Below, piece by piece: positions 17,305 through 24,992 of a stretch of DNA of 64,000 nucleotides. Source of the stretch: Tsukamurella ocularis (lineage in GTDB: Bacteria > Actinomycetota > Actinomycetes > Mycobacteriales > Mycobacteriaceae); NCBI RefSeq assembly GCF_024807615.1, contig NZ_JANUCJ010000001.1, positions 806,001-870,000 of the forward strand, given 5' to 3'. Each line of letters begins with the position of its first letter. The stretch's first letter is position 1. A program made the translations under genes and the position numbers. The notes beneath the pieces were generated by a model that ran no database searches, had not been told where the DNA came from, and saw only the letters and a program-made list of their open reading frames with translations.

Positions 17305-18132
17305 ATGTCTCTGTCCCGTTCCGTGCGCGACCTGATGCAGCGCCGCAGCCTGCTGCCCGACTCCGTCGATGCCGCGCTCTCCGGGAAGGGCCGGACACTG
17401 CGCGGCCTGCGGATCGTCGTGACCGGGGCGTCGGCGGGCATCGGCCGGGAGGCCTCCCTGCAGCTCGCCGAGCGCGGCGCCCACGTCATCGCCGTCGCGC
17501 GGCGCGAGCGAGAGCTCGAGGAGCTGTGCGCCCTGACCGGCGGCGAGTACCGGGTCTGCGACCTGACGGACACCTCGTCGATCGACGGTCTGCTCACCGA
17601 CCTCGGCGAGGTCGACGTGCTGGTTAACAACGCCGGCCACTCCATCCGGCGGACCATCGCCGACTCCACCGAGCGCTTCCACGACTACCAGCGCACGATG
17701 AACCTCAACTACTTCTCCGCCGTGCAGCTCTCACTGGGCGTGCTGCCGGGGATGATCGAGCGCGGCCGCGGGCAGATCGTCAACGTGTGCACGTGGGGCC
17801 TGCTCGCGAACACGTTCCCCAAATTCTCCGCGTACGCCGCGTCGAAGAGCGCACTCGCGATCTTCGGTCGCAGCCTGAACGCCGAGCGTCCGCACCCCGG
17901 CGTCCACGCGACCAACGTCTACTTCCCGCTGGTCCGCACCGAGATGATCGCGCCCACGGCGGAGTACTCCGGGGCCTCCGCCCTCGAGCCTGACGAGGCC
18001 GGCCGATGGATCGTCCGGGCGATCACGCACCAGCCCGTCGAGGTCTCGCCCGCGGCGCTGCGCGCCGTCCTGCCGGTGATGGACCTGCTGTCGCCGGGGA
18101 CCACCGACCGGACGATCTCCTCGCTGACCTGA
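17305..18132 (+). CDS. Short-chain dehydrogenase/reductase downstream of aftA
   Basis: The 275-residue SDR has an N-terminal extension of about 35 residues before the Rossmann motif VVTGASAGIGREAS. LVNNAGHSIRR and YAASKSALAIF (the YxxxK site) follow. Where most SDRs have a catalytic Ser, this one reads NVCTWG, with Cys-Thr in that region. It begins 2 bases after the aftA stop and must be co-transcribed. It resembles fatty-acyl or sterol-type SDRs of mycobacteria, but no substrate is evident. A link to arabinan synthesis is only positional. Confidence 0.85.
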   Translation: MSLSRSVRDLMQRRSLLPDSVDAALSGKGRTLRGLRIVVTGASAGIGREASLQLAERGAHVIAVARRERELEELCALTGGEYRVCDLTDTSSIDGLLTDLGEVDVLVNNAGHSIRRTIADSTERFHDYQRTMNLNYFSAVQLSLGVLPGMIERGRGQIVNVCTWGLLANTFPKFSAYAASKSALAIFGRSLNAERPHPGVHATNVYFPLVRTEMIAPTAEYSGASALEPDEAGRWIVRAITHQPVEVSPAALRAVLPVMDLLSPGTTDRTISSLT

Positions 18133-18171
18133 CCCGCGCCCGCAGCCATCGCGGCCCTTACCCGACGTAAC

Positions 18172-18190
18172 TTTGATTTGCCTCACCTAA
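18172..18190 (-). promoter_or_regulatory. IdeR/DtxR-like iron box
   Basis: On the minus strand the 19-mer reads TTAGGTGAGGCAAATCAAA, matching the IdeR consensus TTAGGTTAGGCTAACCTAA at 15 of 19 positions. It lies over the expected -35 region of the lipoprotein gene, whose TACGCT -10 hexamer is at 18200-18205. Iron-loaded IdeR should therefore block transcription when iron is sufficient. Confidence 0.75.
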
Positions 18191-18212
18191 GGTGCGCGGT
18201 ACGCTTCGGCCC

Positions 18213-19238
18213 GTGATGAAACGATCCTTCGCCCGCCGGCTCGCGCCCGCGGTCGTCCTGCTGGCCGCCACCGTCGGCCTGAGCGCCTGCTCGAACTCGA
18301 ACGACGATGCCAAGACCCCGGGCAACACCGAGGTCGCGACCGGCGGCGAGCGCTTCGGCACCGCCGACGCCGAGACGGCCAAGCTCGGCACCGACGCGGC
18401 TCCCGGCGTCTTCCCGCGCACCATCAAGCACGCGCGCGGCGTGACCGAGATCCCGAAGAAGCCCGAACGCGTCGTCGTGCTCGACAGCGGCGAGCTCGAT
18501 TCCGTGCTCACCCTCGGCATCAAGCCCGTCGGCATGGTGGTCACCGACGGCGCCAGCCCGATCCCGACCTACCTCGCCGACAAGGTGCAGGGCGTCGAGA
18601 CCGTCGGCAAGAACACGAGCCTGAACCTCGAGGCCATTGCCAAGCTCAAGCCCGACCTCATCCTGGGCAGTCAGCTGCGCGTGGACAAGCAGTACGACCA
18701 GCTCTCCGCGATCGCGCCGACCGTCTTCTCCATTCGCCCCGGCTTCCCGTGGAAGGAGAATTTCCGGCTGATCGGCGCCGCACTGGGCGAGGAGACCAAG
18801 GCCGTCGACGCGCTCAACTCCTACGCGGACAACGCGAAGGCGCTCAGCGCGAAGTTCACCGGCCAGAAGCCCACCATCTCGCTCGTCCGGTTCATGCCGA
18901 ACCGACTGCGGCTGTACGGCAACAAGTCGCTCATCGGCGTGATCCTGCAGGACGCCGGTCTGCCGCGCGCCGGCAACCAGGGCGTCGACGAGCTGGCCAC
19001 CGAGATCTCGCTGGAGAACCTCTCGCAAGCCGACGGCGACTACATCTTCTACTCGAGCTACGGCAAGCCGGAGAACACCGGCGAGACCGCGGCGCTGGCG
19101 AACCCCGCGTGGTCGCAGCTCAGCGGCGTGCAGAAGGGCAAGGCCTTCCGCGTGGACGACGACGTCTGGTACCTGGGCCTCGGCCCGACCGGCGCCAACC
19201 TCATCGTCAAGCAGTTGGGCGAATACCTGGCGAAGTAG
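18213..19238 (+). CDS. Iron-siderophore ABC transporter substrate-binding lipoprotein (FecB-like)
   Basis: The protein has 341 residues counted from the GTG at 18213; an ATG at 18216 is in the same frame. GTG is preferred because it lies 7 bases after TACGCT, giving a leaderless message. A signal peptide ends in the lipobox LSAC near residue 29. The mature part is a class III binding protein with PERVVVLDSGELDSVLTLG, LEAIAKLKPDLILGSQ and RVDDDVWYLGLGPTGANLI. Such proteins hand ferric siderophores to an ABC permease. No permease or ATPase gene is adjacent, so it must share one encoded elsewhere. The iron box upstream supports the role. Confidence 0.88.
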   Translation: MMKRSFARRLAPAVVLLAATVGLSACSNSNDDAKTPGNTEVATGGERFGTADAETAKLGTDAAPGVFPRTIKHARGVTEIPKKPERVVVLDSGELDSVLTLGIKPVGMVVTDGASPIPTYLADKVQGVETVGKNTSLNLEAIAKLKPDLILGSQLRVDKQYDQLSAIAPTVFSIRPGFPWKENFRLIGAALGEETKAVDALNSYADNAKALSAKFTGQKPTISLVRFMPNRLRLYGNKSLIGVILQDAGLPRAGNQGVDELATEISLENLSQADGDYIFYSSYGKPENTGETAALANPAWSQLSGVQKGKAFRVDDDVWYLGLGPTGANLIVKQLGEYLAK

Positions 19239-19248
19239 GCGGCACCAG

Positions 19249-19281
19249 CGTTCGGCGGCGGCACGCAGCCGCCGTCGAACG
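19249..19281. terminator. Hairpin downstream of the siderophore-binding lipoprotein gene
   Basis: Two 14-base arms, CGTTCGGCGGCGGC and GCCGCCGTCGAACG, pair with one mismatch around a 5-base loop. The hairpin starts 10 bases after the stop codon. No T-run follows, as is usual in actinobacteria. Confidence 0.65.
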
Positions 19282-19343
19282 GTTACCAATGTTACGTGTG
19301 TTGTTCATGTGTCTCATGGGGCTCGTGGTTAGGGTCTCTACCC

Positions 19344-21008
19344 ATGACCACACGCCGGGGATTTCTGCGCGCGGGCGCCGTCGCCGCGCTCGCCACCGCA
19401 ACGACGGCCGCCACCGGCCGCATCGCGCACGCACTACCCGGCAGCACCATCGCCGGGAACATCGCCGGCACCACCCTGGAGCGGGTCAGCGTGCCCGGTC
19501 AGGCCCGCGCCGGCGGCTACCGCCCGCTGGTCGACGGTGCCGGCTGGCCCCTCTACGTGCGGCAGGAGCTCGCCACCGCCGGCGGCACCCGCGAGGCCGT
19601 CCGGGCGCCGCTCGCCTCGTTCGTGCAGCTCACCGACATGCACATCGTCGACGCGCAGAGCCCCGCCCGGTTCGAATTCGTCCACCCTTTCCAGGCGTCG
19701 GCCTTCCGCCCGCAGGAAACGCTGACCACCCAGGGCGCGGTCTCCCTCGTCGAGCGGATCAACGCGATCGCCGCGGGACCGTTCACCGGCCGGGCGTTCG
19801 ACTGCGTGATCACCACCGGCGACAACACCGACAACCGCGAGTTCGCCGAGCTGAGCTGGTTCCAGACGGTGCTCTCGGGCGGCACCCTCGTGCCGAACAC
19901 CGGCGCCCCCGACCGCTTCGAGGGCCTGCAGGCGCACGGCGCCGCCCTGTACTGGCAGCCCGAATCGCCGTACTGGGACCTGTACAAGGACAAGGGCTTC
20001 CAGCAGATCCCCGGCTTCCTCCGCGCCGCCATCGGCGCGCACACCAGCCCCGGCCTACGGATGCCCTGGTACGCCGTGGTCGGGAACCACGACGACAGCC
20101 TGCTCGGCACACTGCCCAACGGCATCGCCGACTGGCTCTACCTCTCGCCGGTGAAGCTCGACATCCCGCACACCGACCCCGCAGCTCTGGCCATCGCCCG
20201 CGCGCTCACGACGGATCCGGCGCAGGTCGGGCCGATGCTCACTCAGCTCAAACTCTCCGGGCCGGTGATCCCCGCGACCGTCGACGCCAAGCGGGCCCCG
20301 TTCAGCCCCCGCGACTTCGTACGCCGGCACTTCGACCCCGCGGTGACCGGCCCCGGCCCCGTCGGGCACGGCTTCTCCAGCCCCGACGGCCCCACCTGGT
20401 ACACCTTCCAGATCGCGCCCGGCGTACTCGGCATCGCCCTCGACACCACCAACAACCTGGGCATCGCCGAGGGCACCATCGGCGAGAAGCAGCTCGCCTG
20501 GCTGGTCGCGCAGCTCACGGCCCACCCGGATCAGCTGGTCATCGTCTTCAGCCACCACACGTCGACGTCGATGTCGGCCAAGCTCCCCGACCCCGAGGAA
20601 CCGGGCGAGAAGCAGTACGACGGCGGCGTGGTCGTGAAGACGCTCACCGACCACCCGAACGTGATCGCCTGGGTGAACGGGCACACCCACAAGAACGAGA
20701 TGCTCCCGCACACGGGCCCCACGCCGAAGCAGAGCTTCTGGGAGATCAACACCGCCAGCCACGTCGACTTCCCGCAGCTGGCCCGCATCATCGAGGTCGC
20801 CGACAACCGCGACGGCACGATCAGCCTGTTCACGCCGCTCATCGAAGCGGCCAGCCCCGCAACGGCGAACCCGTCGGACCTCAGCGCGAAGGGTCTCGCC
20901 AGCCTCTACCGCGAGCTCGCCTACAACGACATCCACCGCGACGACGCGCTCCTCGGCGCCGCCGCCGACCGCAACTGCGAGCTGCTCCTCACCCACCCGC
21001 TGCGGTGA
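19344..21008 (+). CDS. Tat-exported metallophosphoesterase (TIGR03767 type)
   Basis: The 554-residue protein starts MTTRRGFLRAGAVAAL, a twin-arginine signal, and ends its leader near residue 31. Metal-binding motifs of the calcineurin-like fold follow in order: QLTDMHIVD, VITTGDNTD, VVGNHDDS, FSHHTSTSM and WVNGHTHKN. The natural phosphoester is unknown. The ATG at 19344 lies 8 bases after TAGGGT, so the message may be leaderless. It is a separate unit from the lipoprotein gene, which ends in a hairpin. Confidence 0.88.
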   Translation: MTTRRGFLRAGAVAALATATTAATGRIAHALPGSTIAGNIAGTTLERVSVPGQARAGGYRPLVDGAGWPLYVRQELATAGGTREAVRAPLASFVQLTDMHIVDAQSPARFEFVHPFQASAFRPQETLTTQGAVSLVERINAIAAGPFTGRAFDCVITTGDNTDNREFAELSWFQTVLSGGTLVPNTGAPDRFEGLQAHGAALYWQPESPYWDLYKDKGFQQIPGFLRAAIGAHTSPGLRMPWYAVVGNHDDSLLGTLPNGIADWLYLSPVKLDIPHTDPAALAIARALTTDPAQVGPMLTQLKLSGPVIPATVDAKRAPFSPRDFVRRHFDPAVTGPGPVGHGFSSPDGPTWYTFQIAPGVLGIALDTTNNLGIAEGTIGEKQLAWLVAQLTAHPDQLVIVFSHHTSTSMSAKLPDPEEPGEKQYDGGVVVKTLTDHPNVIAWVNGHTHKNEMLPHTGPTPKQSFWEINTASHVDFPQLARIIEVADNRDGTISLFTPLIEAASPATANPSDLSAKGLASLYRELAYNDIHRDDALLGAAADRNCELLLTHPLR

Positions 21009-21093
21009 CGCGCGTGTCGCCGGCGCCGCGTCGACGTCCCGCGCGCCGCACCGCGCCAGAAGAAGGCCCCGCGGCAGGTGCGATGCTGGGAGC

Positions 21094-21453
21094 ATGCAGG
21101 AGTTCGAGCCCGCTGTCCTCTATCACGTCAGCTCCTCGAGGAACCGTGCGTCGATCGCCGCGCACGGCCTCGACGTGCGATACATGGGTGCTGCGCGCGG
21201 CATCGCAGGGAGCGACCACCCCGAACAGGATGGATGTTTCATCGCCCTCGGCGAGTATGAGATGCGGTGGTTCGTCCGCATGAACAACACCGGCGGGCCC
21301 GTCGACGTCTGGGCGGTCAGCGGCCTCGATCGCTCGGCCCTCGTGGTCTCGCCCGAGAACCACCATTACATGCCCGCAGTGATACCAGCGTGCCAGCTCA
21401 CGCTCGTCCACGAGGACATCGCGCCGGGCGGCTGGGACGGCGACGGGAGTTAG
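21094..21453 (+). CDS. Small protein with a possible ADP-ribosyltransferase-like fold
   Basis: This 119-residue soluble protein begins with LYHVSSSRNRASIAAHGLDV (residues 9-28). That pattern of His, Ser-rich turn and Gly-Leu recalls the first strand and helix of ART-fold proteins such as KptA and DarT. DHPEQDGCFIALGEYEMRWF and VWAVSGLD follow. Family membership is a guess from this pattern. The gene is not next to an antitoxin-like gene and ends by overlapping the bioN stop by 4 bases on the opposite strand. The start ATG follows GGGAGC. Confidence 0.6.
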   Translation: MQEFEPAVLYHVSSSRNRASIAAHGLDVRYMGAARGIAGSDHPEQDGCFIALGEYEMRWFVRMNNTGGPVDVWAVSGLDRSALVVSPENHHYMPAVIPACQLTLVHEDIAPGGWDGDGS

Positions 21454-22025
21454 AGGCCGCGGGCGGCGAGGGCCTCGCCGAGCAGATCCGCATCGCGGAT
21501 CAGCCGGACCAGCACCGTCGGGAGGACGCGGACCAGCGAGGCGCGCTGCCCCCGCGCCCACGCCGCCTCGCGGGTCTCCCGGACAACGGCGATCACCGTC
21601 GGGATGGAGCGGATCGTCAACGCGATCAGCAGCTCCACGCGCCAACCCAGGATCCGCCCCGCAAGCGCCGCGAGGTCCGTCGCGCGGGTGGTGAAGACCA
21701 GCAGGTTGCCCGCCAGCACGCCCACCACGAGCTGCCCGACGGGACCGACGGCTGCACGCGCACCGTCGGACAGGCCCTGACTGAGCAGGTAGAAGACAGT
21801 GAGCACCACCGTGAAGAGCAGCGCCGGGCGCAGGGCCCGCCACAGGTGCACCGGGCGCAGTCGGGCCACCGGGAACAGCGCGGCGACGACGAGCGCCGAA
21901 GTCGCGAGCGGCACCGGCCGCGGGAGGATCGCCAGAAAGGTCACCAGCGCGAGCATCGCCAGCAGCTTCACCGCGGCCGGCGCGCGGTGCAGCGGGGAGT
22001 CGCGGGGGACGTAGCGGCCCAGCAT
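21450..22025 (-). CDS. bioN: Energy-coupling factor transmembrane protein of the biotin importer
   Basis: BioN/EcfT is the membrane scaffold linking the biotin-binding S-component to the ATPase. The 191 residues have five or so hydrophobic helices. The C-terminal half contains the EcfT coupling signatures, here ETREAAWARGQRAS and LGEALAARGL, corresponding to the two Ala-Arg-Gly motifs. It starts one base before the bioM stop and is last in the bioY-bioM-bioN unit. Its stop overlaps the end of the convergent ART-like gene. Confidence 0.9.
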   Translation of the reverse strand: MLGRYVPRDSPLHRAPAAVKLLAMLALVTFLAILPRPVPLATSALVVAALFPVARLRPVHLWRALRPALLFTVVLTVFYLLSQGLSDGARAAVGPVGQLVVGVLAGNLLVFTTRATDLAALAGRILGWRVELLIALTIRSIPTVIAVVRETREAAWARGQRASLVRVLPTVLVRLIRDADLLGEALAARGL

Positions 22026-22708
22026 CAGCGGGCCGCCAACTCGCGGTAGAAGGCGATCGACTCGGCGGGCGGCCCGTCGTGGACGAGGGCACCGTCGTCC
22101 ATGACCAGCACGCGGTCGAAGTCGTCGAGCATGTCGAGGTGGTGCGTGAGCAGGACGACCTGCTGATCCAGCGCGGCGATCCGGTCCCGGACCTTGAGCA
22201 CGTTGCGCAGGTCGAGCAGGGTCGTCGGCTCGTCGCAGACGAGGATCTCCGGGTCGGTGACCAGCACCGACGCGAAGGCGAGCATCTGTTTCTGCCCCGA
22301 GCTGAGCAGCTGCGCGGGGGCGTCGGCGTGGTCGGCGAGGCCGAATTCGGCGAGTACCGCCATTACCCGATCAGTATCGACGGGCCGCCTGCGCCCGCGG
22401 CCCGGCGGGCGCAGCGACAGCGCGACGTCCTCCGCGGGCGTGGGCATGACGATCTGCGCGGAGGCGTCGGCGAACATGAAGCCCACCTTCCGACGCACCT
22501 CGGATCGCTTCTTGCGCACGTCCAGGCCCAGGGTTTCGACGGTGCCGCCGTCCGGGACGACGAGGCCGTTGAAGGTGCGCGCGAGCGTCGACTTGCCGGA
22601 GCCGTTGGCGCCGATGATCCCGATCCGCCGCTCGGTCAGTTCCGCCGTGATGCCCCGCAGGACGGGGCGCTCGTCGTAGGCGTGATGAACATCGTCGAGC
22701 CGGATCAT
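22025..22708 (-). CDS. bioM: Biotin transporter ATP-binding protein
   Basis: The 227-residue ABC ATPase has the Walker A motif GANGSGKSTLART (about residues 35-47). A Q-loop region FADASAQIV, a degenerate signature LLSSGQKQMLAFA, Walker B ILVCDEPTTLLD and a switch His in LLTHHLDML follow. It belongs to the EcfA/BioM group. The ATG at 22708 overlaps the bioY stop by 4 bases. The longer open frame upstream is a shadow over bioY and the regulator. Confidence 0.92.
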   Translation of the reverse strand: MIRLDDVHHAYDERPVLRGITAELTERRIGIIGANGSGKSTLARTFNGLVVPDGGTVETLGLDVRKKRSEVRRKVGFMFADASAQIVMPTPAEDVALSLRPPGRGRRRPVDTDRVMAVLAEFGLADHADAPAQLLSSGQKQMLAFASVLVTDPEILVCDEPTTLLDLRNVLKVRDRIAALDQQVVLLTHHLDMLDDFDRVLVMDDGALVHDGPPAESIAFYRELAAR

Positions 22709-23274
22709 GCTCTCTGCTTGGTGGCGATCGCCGGGTAGGCCCGCGCCACCGTCACCACCACCAGCGACGTGACTACCACCTTGATCAGGTCGCCAGGGAC
22801 GAATTGGAAACCCAGCGTGAGCTTGGCGAACAGGCCCGAGCCGGTGCGCCAACCCAGCCACGGCAGGCCGATGACGTAGACGACGAGCACCAGCCCGATG
22901 ATGTTGGCGAGGCCCACCGTGAAGGGATTCGAGCGGCCCCACTTGTCGACGAGCCAGCCGGTCACCAGGGCCCCGACGATGCCACCGATGAGGAAGCCGC
23001 CCGTCGGACCGGTGAGCACCGCCAGGCCGCCGCGGCCGCCCGCGCCGATCGGCAGGCCCACAACGATGAGCAGCACGTAGAGCGCCACCGAGGCCCCACC
23101 CCAGGGGAAGCCGAGCAGCGACGCCGCGAGCATGAACCCCAGGGTCTGCAGGGTGATGGGCGCGATGCCGCTGATCGTGATGGTGGGCATCGCGAGCACC
23201 GCGGTGAGGGCGGTGAAGACGGCGACGAGGGCGAGATCGCGCGGCGTCGCGCGATACGTGGCGGCGTTGAACAC
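22705..23274 (-). CDS. bioY: Biotin transporter substrate-binding S-component
   Basis: BioY binds biotin in the membrane. The 189 residues include LALVAVFTALTAVLAM, TLQTLGFMLAASLLG, GLAVLTGPTGGFLIGG and FVPGDLIKVVVTSLVV, the recognisable BioY segments. The start is the GTG at 23274, which lies inside a BioQ-type palindrome, so the repressor would cover the start codon and the probable transcription start. It is first in a tight bioY-bioM-bioN operon. Confidence 0.93.
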   Translation of the reverse strand: MFNAATYRATPRDLALVAVFTALTAVLAMPTITISGIAPITLQTLGFMLAASLLGFPWGGASVALYVLLIVVGLPIGAGGRGGLAVLTGPTGGFLIGGIVGALVTGWLVDKWGRSNPFTVGLANIIGLVLVVYVIGLPWLGWRTGSGLFAKLTLGFQFVPGDLIKVVVTSLVVVTVARAYPAIATKQRA

Positions 23275-23281
23275 GGTTCAA
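23267..23281. promoter_or_regulatory. BioQ operator overlapping the bioY start codon
   Basis: TTGAACACGGTTCAA is a perfect palindrome with 6-base arms. It agrees with the TGAAC-N3-GTT pattern known for BioQ boxes in corynebacteria and mycobacteria. It spans the bioY GTG and lies between bioY and the divergent regulator gene. A GATACT hexamer at 23284-23289 on the minus strand is a plausible bioY -10 box. Confidence 0.8.
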
Positions 23282-23314
23282 GAAGTATCGGGGCGCTCGG
23301 CTAGAGTCAAGTCC

Positions 23315-23896
23315 GTGGCCATCAACCGCTCCGACGTCCTGACGTCCGCGATCGGCGTCCTCGACCGGTCGGGCCTGCCGGACCTGACGATGCGGCGCGT
23401 GGCGGCCGACCTCGGCGTCGCGCCGGGAGCGCTGTACTGGCACATCCCGAACAAGCAGTCGCTGCTCGCCGCGATCGCCGACACCATCCTCGCCGACCCC
23501 GCGCTGGCAGCGGCGGCCTCGAAGTCGCGGATGCGCTGGGACCGCCAGCTCACCGGCTACGCCCACGCGCTGCGCGCGGTGCTGCGCAAGCACCGCGACG
23601 GCGCGGAGGTCGTCTCCGCGTCCCTCGCCTCGCAGCTCGGCACCAGCAACCTCCAGTCGCAGATCGCGGAGATCGCGGCCGCAGCCGGTGCCCGGCCCGT
23701 CGACGCGAGCGCCGTCGCCCTGACACTGACGCACTTCGTCGTGGGCTTCACCTTCGAGGAACAGACCCGGGAGGCGATGGCCCGAGCGGGGGCCGCCGCG
23801 GGCGAACTGGACCAGACCGCCACCGACCGGGCCTTCGCCGGCGGCGTCGACCTCATCATCGACGGGCTGCGCGCCCGCACGACCGCGCCGGCCTAA
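23315..23896 (+). CDS. bioQ: TetR-family biotin regulator BioQ
   Basis: The 193-residue protein has a TetR HTH at the N-terminus (MRRVAADLGVAPGALYWH, about residues 28-45) and a TetR C-terminal domain of Tn10-repressor type. It is divergent from bioYMN and a BioQ-type palindrome lies between. BioQ represses biotin uptake and synthesis genes. The GTG at 23315 is 7 bases after TAGAGT, so the transcript is probably leaderless. The upstream extension of the open frame is antisense to bioY. Confidence 0.88.
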   Translation: MAINRSDVLTSAIGVLDRSGLPDLTMRRVAADLGVAPGALYWHIPNKQSLLAAIADTILADPALAAAASKSRMRWDRQLTGYAHALRAVLRKHRDGAEVVSASLASQLGTSNLQSQIAEIAAAAGARPVDASAVALTLTHFVVGFTFEEQTREAMARAGAAAGELDQTATDRAFAGGVDLIIDGLRARTTAPA

Positions 23897-23987
23897 GGCT
23901 GGTCCCGCGCGCCGGCGCCGGCGTGAGCCGAGTCCTCGTCGGACGTTCGAGCGCGCGCCACGTCCTGTGGTCTGGGAGGCGCCCCGG

Positions 23988-24428
23988 TCAGGACAGGTCG
24001 ACCGCGCGATCCACCGCATAGCCGTACCCGGCGATCCCGAATCCCGCGATCACGCCGGCGGCGATGGGCGAGACGTAGGAGTGGTGCCGAAAAGACTCTC
24101 GCGCGTGGACGTTGGAGATATGCACCTCGATGATCGGCACCTCCGGGATCACCAACGCATCGGCGACCGCGACTGAAGTATGTGTCCATGCTGCCGGATT
24201 GACCACTATCGCGGAGAAGCTTCTTTCGCGCGCGACGTCGTGGATCCACCCCACCAGCTCGGCCTCGTCGTTGGTCTGCCGAACCTCTACCTCCGCGCCT
24301 CGCGCGGCGGCTGCTCGCCGACAAACGTCGACGACGTCGGTGTACGAATTCTGCCCGTAGACCTGCGGCTGCCGCACGCCCAACATGTTCAGATTCGGTC
24401 CGTTCAGCACCAGAATGCGGGCTCCCAT
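23988..24428 (-). CDS. aroQ: Type II 3-dehydroquinate dehydratase
   Basis: The 146-residue enzyme converts 3-dehydroquinate to 3-dehydroshikimate. NGPNLNMLGVRQPQVYG contains the catalytic Tyr24. NPAAWTHTSVAV and EVHISNVHARESFRHHSYVSP carry the substrate-binding and catalytic His and Arg residues. Start ATG at 24428 is 6 bases after a TATTCT hexamer, suggesting leaderless transcription. It stands alone, not in an aro operon, so it may be a second copy used in quinate or shikimate catabolism. That is inference; the family is certain. Confidence 0.93.
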   Translation of the reverse strand: MGARILVLNGPNLNMLGVRQPQVYGQNSYTDVVDVCRRAAAARGAEVEVRQTNDEAELVGWIHDVARERSFSAIVVNPAAWTHTSVAVADALVIPEVPIIEVHISNVHARESFRHHSYVSPIAAGVIAGFGIAGYGYAVDRAVDLS

Positions 24429-24544
24429 GGAGCCAGAATAGCCCGGGGCAGATCAAAGAAATGGGATACATGTCCCACGCCATGCGCATCCGCCCCGTGG
24501 ATCATGTAATCTCCCAGTATTCGCAATCTGGAAGGGAGGGCCCA

Positions 24545-24937
24545 ATGACAACGTTCGCGGCCAAATTGAACCGACTTTTCGAGGTCGTGCATCCCGCGGA
24601 CCGGGGACCCTATACCTCCTCGGAGTTCTGCAGGATGGTCGAGGAGAGCGGCGGCAAGCTGTCCGTTCCCTATCTGTCGCAGCTGCGCTCGGGCCGAAGC
24701 TCGCGCCCCGCGTACGACATGGTGGCGTCCATCGCGCAGACCTTCGGCGTCCGCGCCGAGTACTTCTCGGACCCGCTCTACGAGCGTGAGGTCCTGGGCG
24801 ACCTGGAGCTGACCCGCGAGTTGCGCGAGTCGGGCATGCTCGAGATGGCGCGCCGTTCGACGAAGCTCTCGGCGGACCGTCGGGCAGCGCTCGCCGGCCT
24901 CCTCGCCGAGCTCGAGGCGGAGGACGACAAGGCTTAG
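24545..24937 (+). CDS. EspR-like nucleoid-associated/XRE regulator
   Basis: The 130-residue protein matches EspR of M. tuberculosis in length and layout. It starts MTTFAAKLNRLFEVVHP, has an HTH with SVPYLSQLRSGRSSRPAYD (about residues 41-59), and a C-terminal dimerisation helix region ending LLAELEAEDD. EspR binds many promoters and bridges DNA. The start at 24545 follows a strong GGAAGGGAGGG. It is convergent with a membrane-protein and IrrE-type protease pair, a grouping that may form one regulatory module. It may be a paralogue rather than the EspR orthologue. Confidence 0.85.
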   Translation: MTTFAAKLNRLFEVVHPADRGPYTSSEFCRMVEESGGKLSVPYLSQLRSGRSSRPAYDMVASIAQTFGVRAEYFSDPLYEREVLGDLELTRELRESGMLEMARRSTKLSADRRAALAGLLAELEAEDDKA

Positions 24938-24992
24938 GCCGTACACCTCTCCGGGCCTCTGGCCCGCCGGGCCGGGAGCGGCCCACCGGGGC

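Noticed and set aside
15526-18132. One long frame that could look like a fusion of aftA-overlapping sequence with the SDR
   Set aside because: Its first two thirds are an out-of-frame reading of aftA. The real SDR begins at the ATG at 17305.
21094-21453. Toxin-antitoxin pair based on the ART-like protein
   Set aside because: No macrodomain or small antitoxin gene is adjacent; the neighbours are a phosphoesterase and biotin transport genes.
22709-24019. An apparent N-terminal extension of bioM by 437 codons
   Set aside because: The extra part is antisense to bioQ and out of frame with bioY. The ATPase domain begins at 22708.
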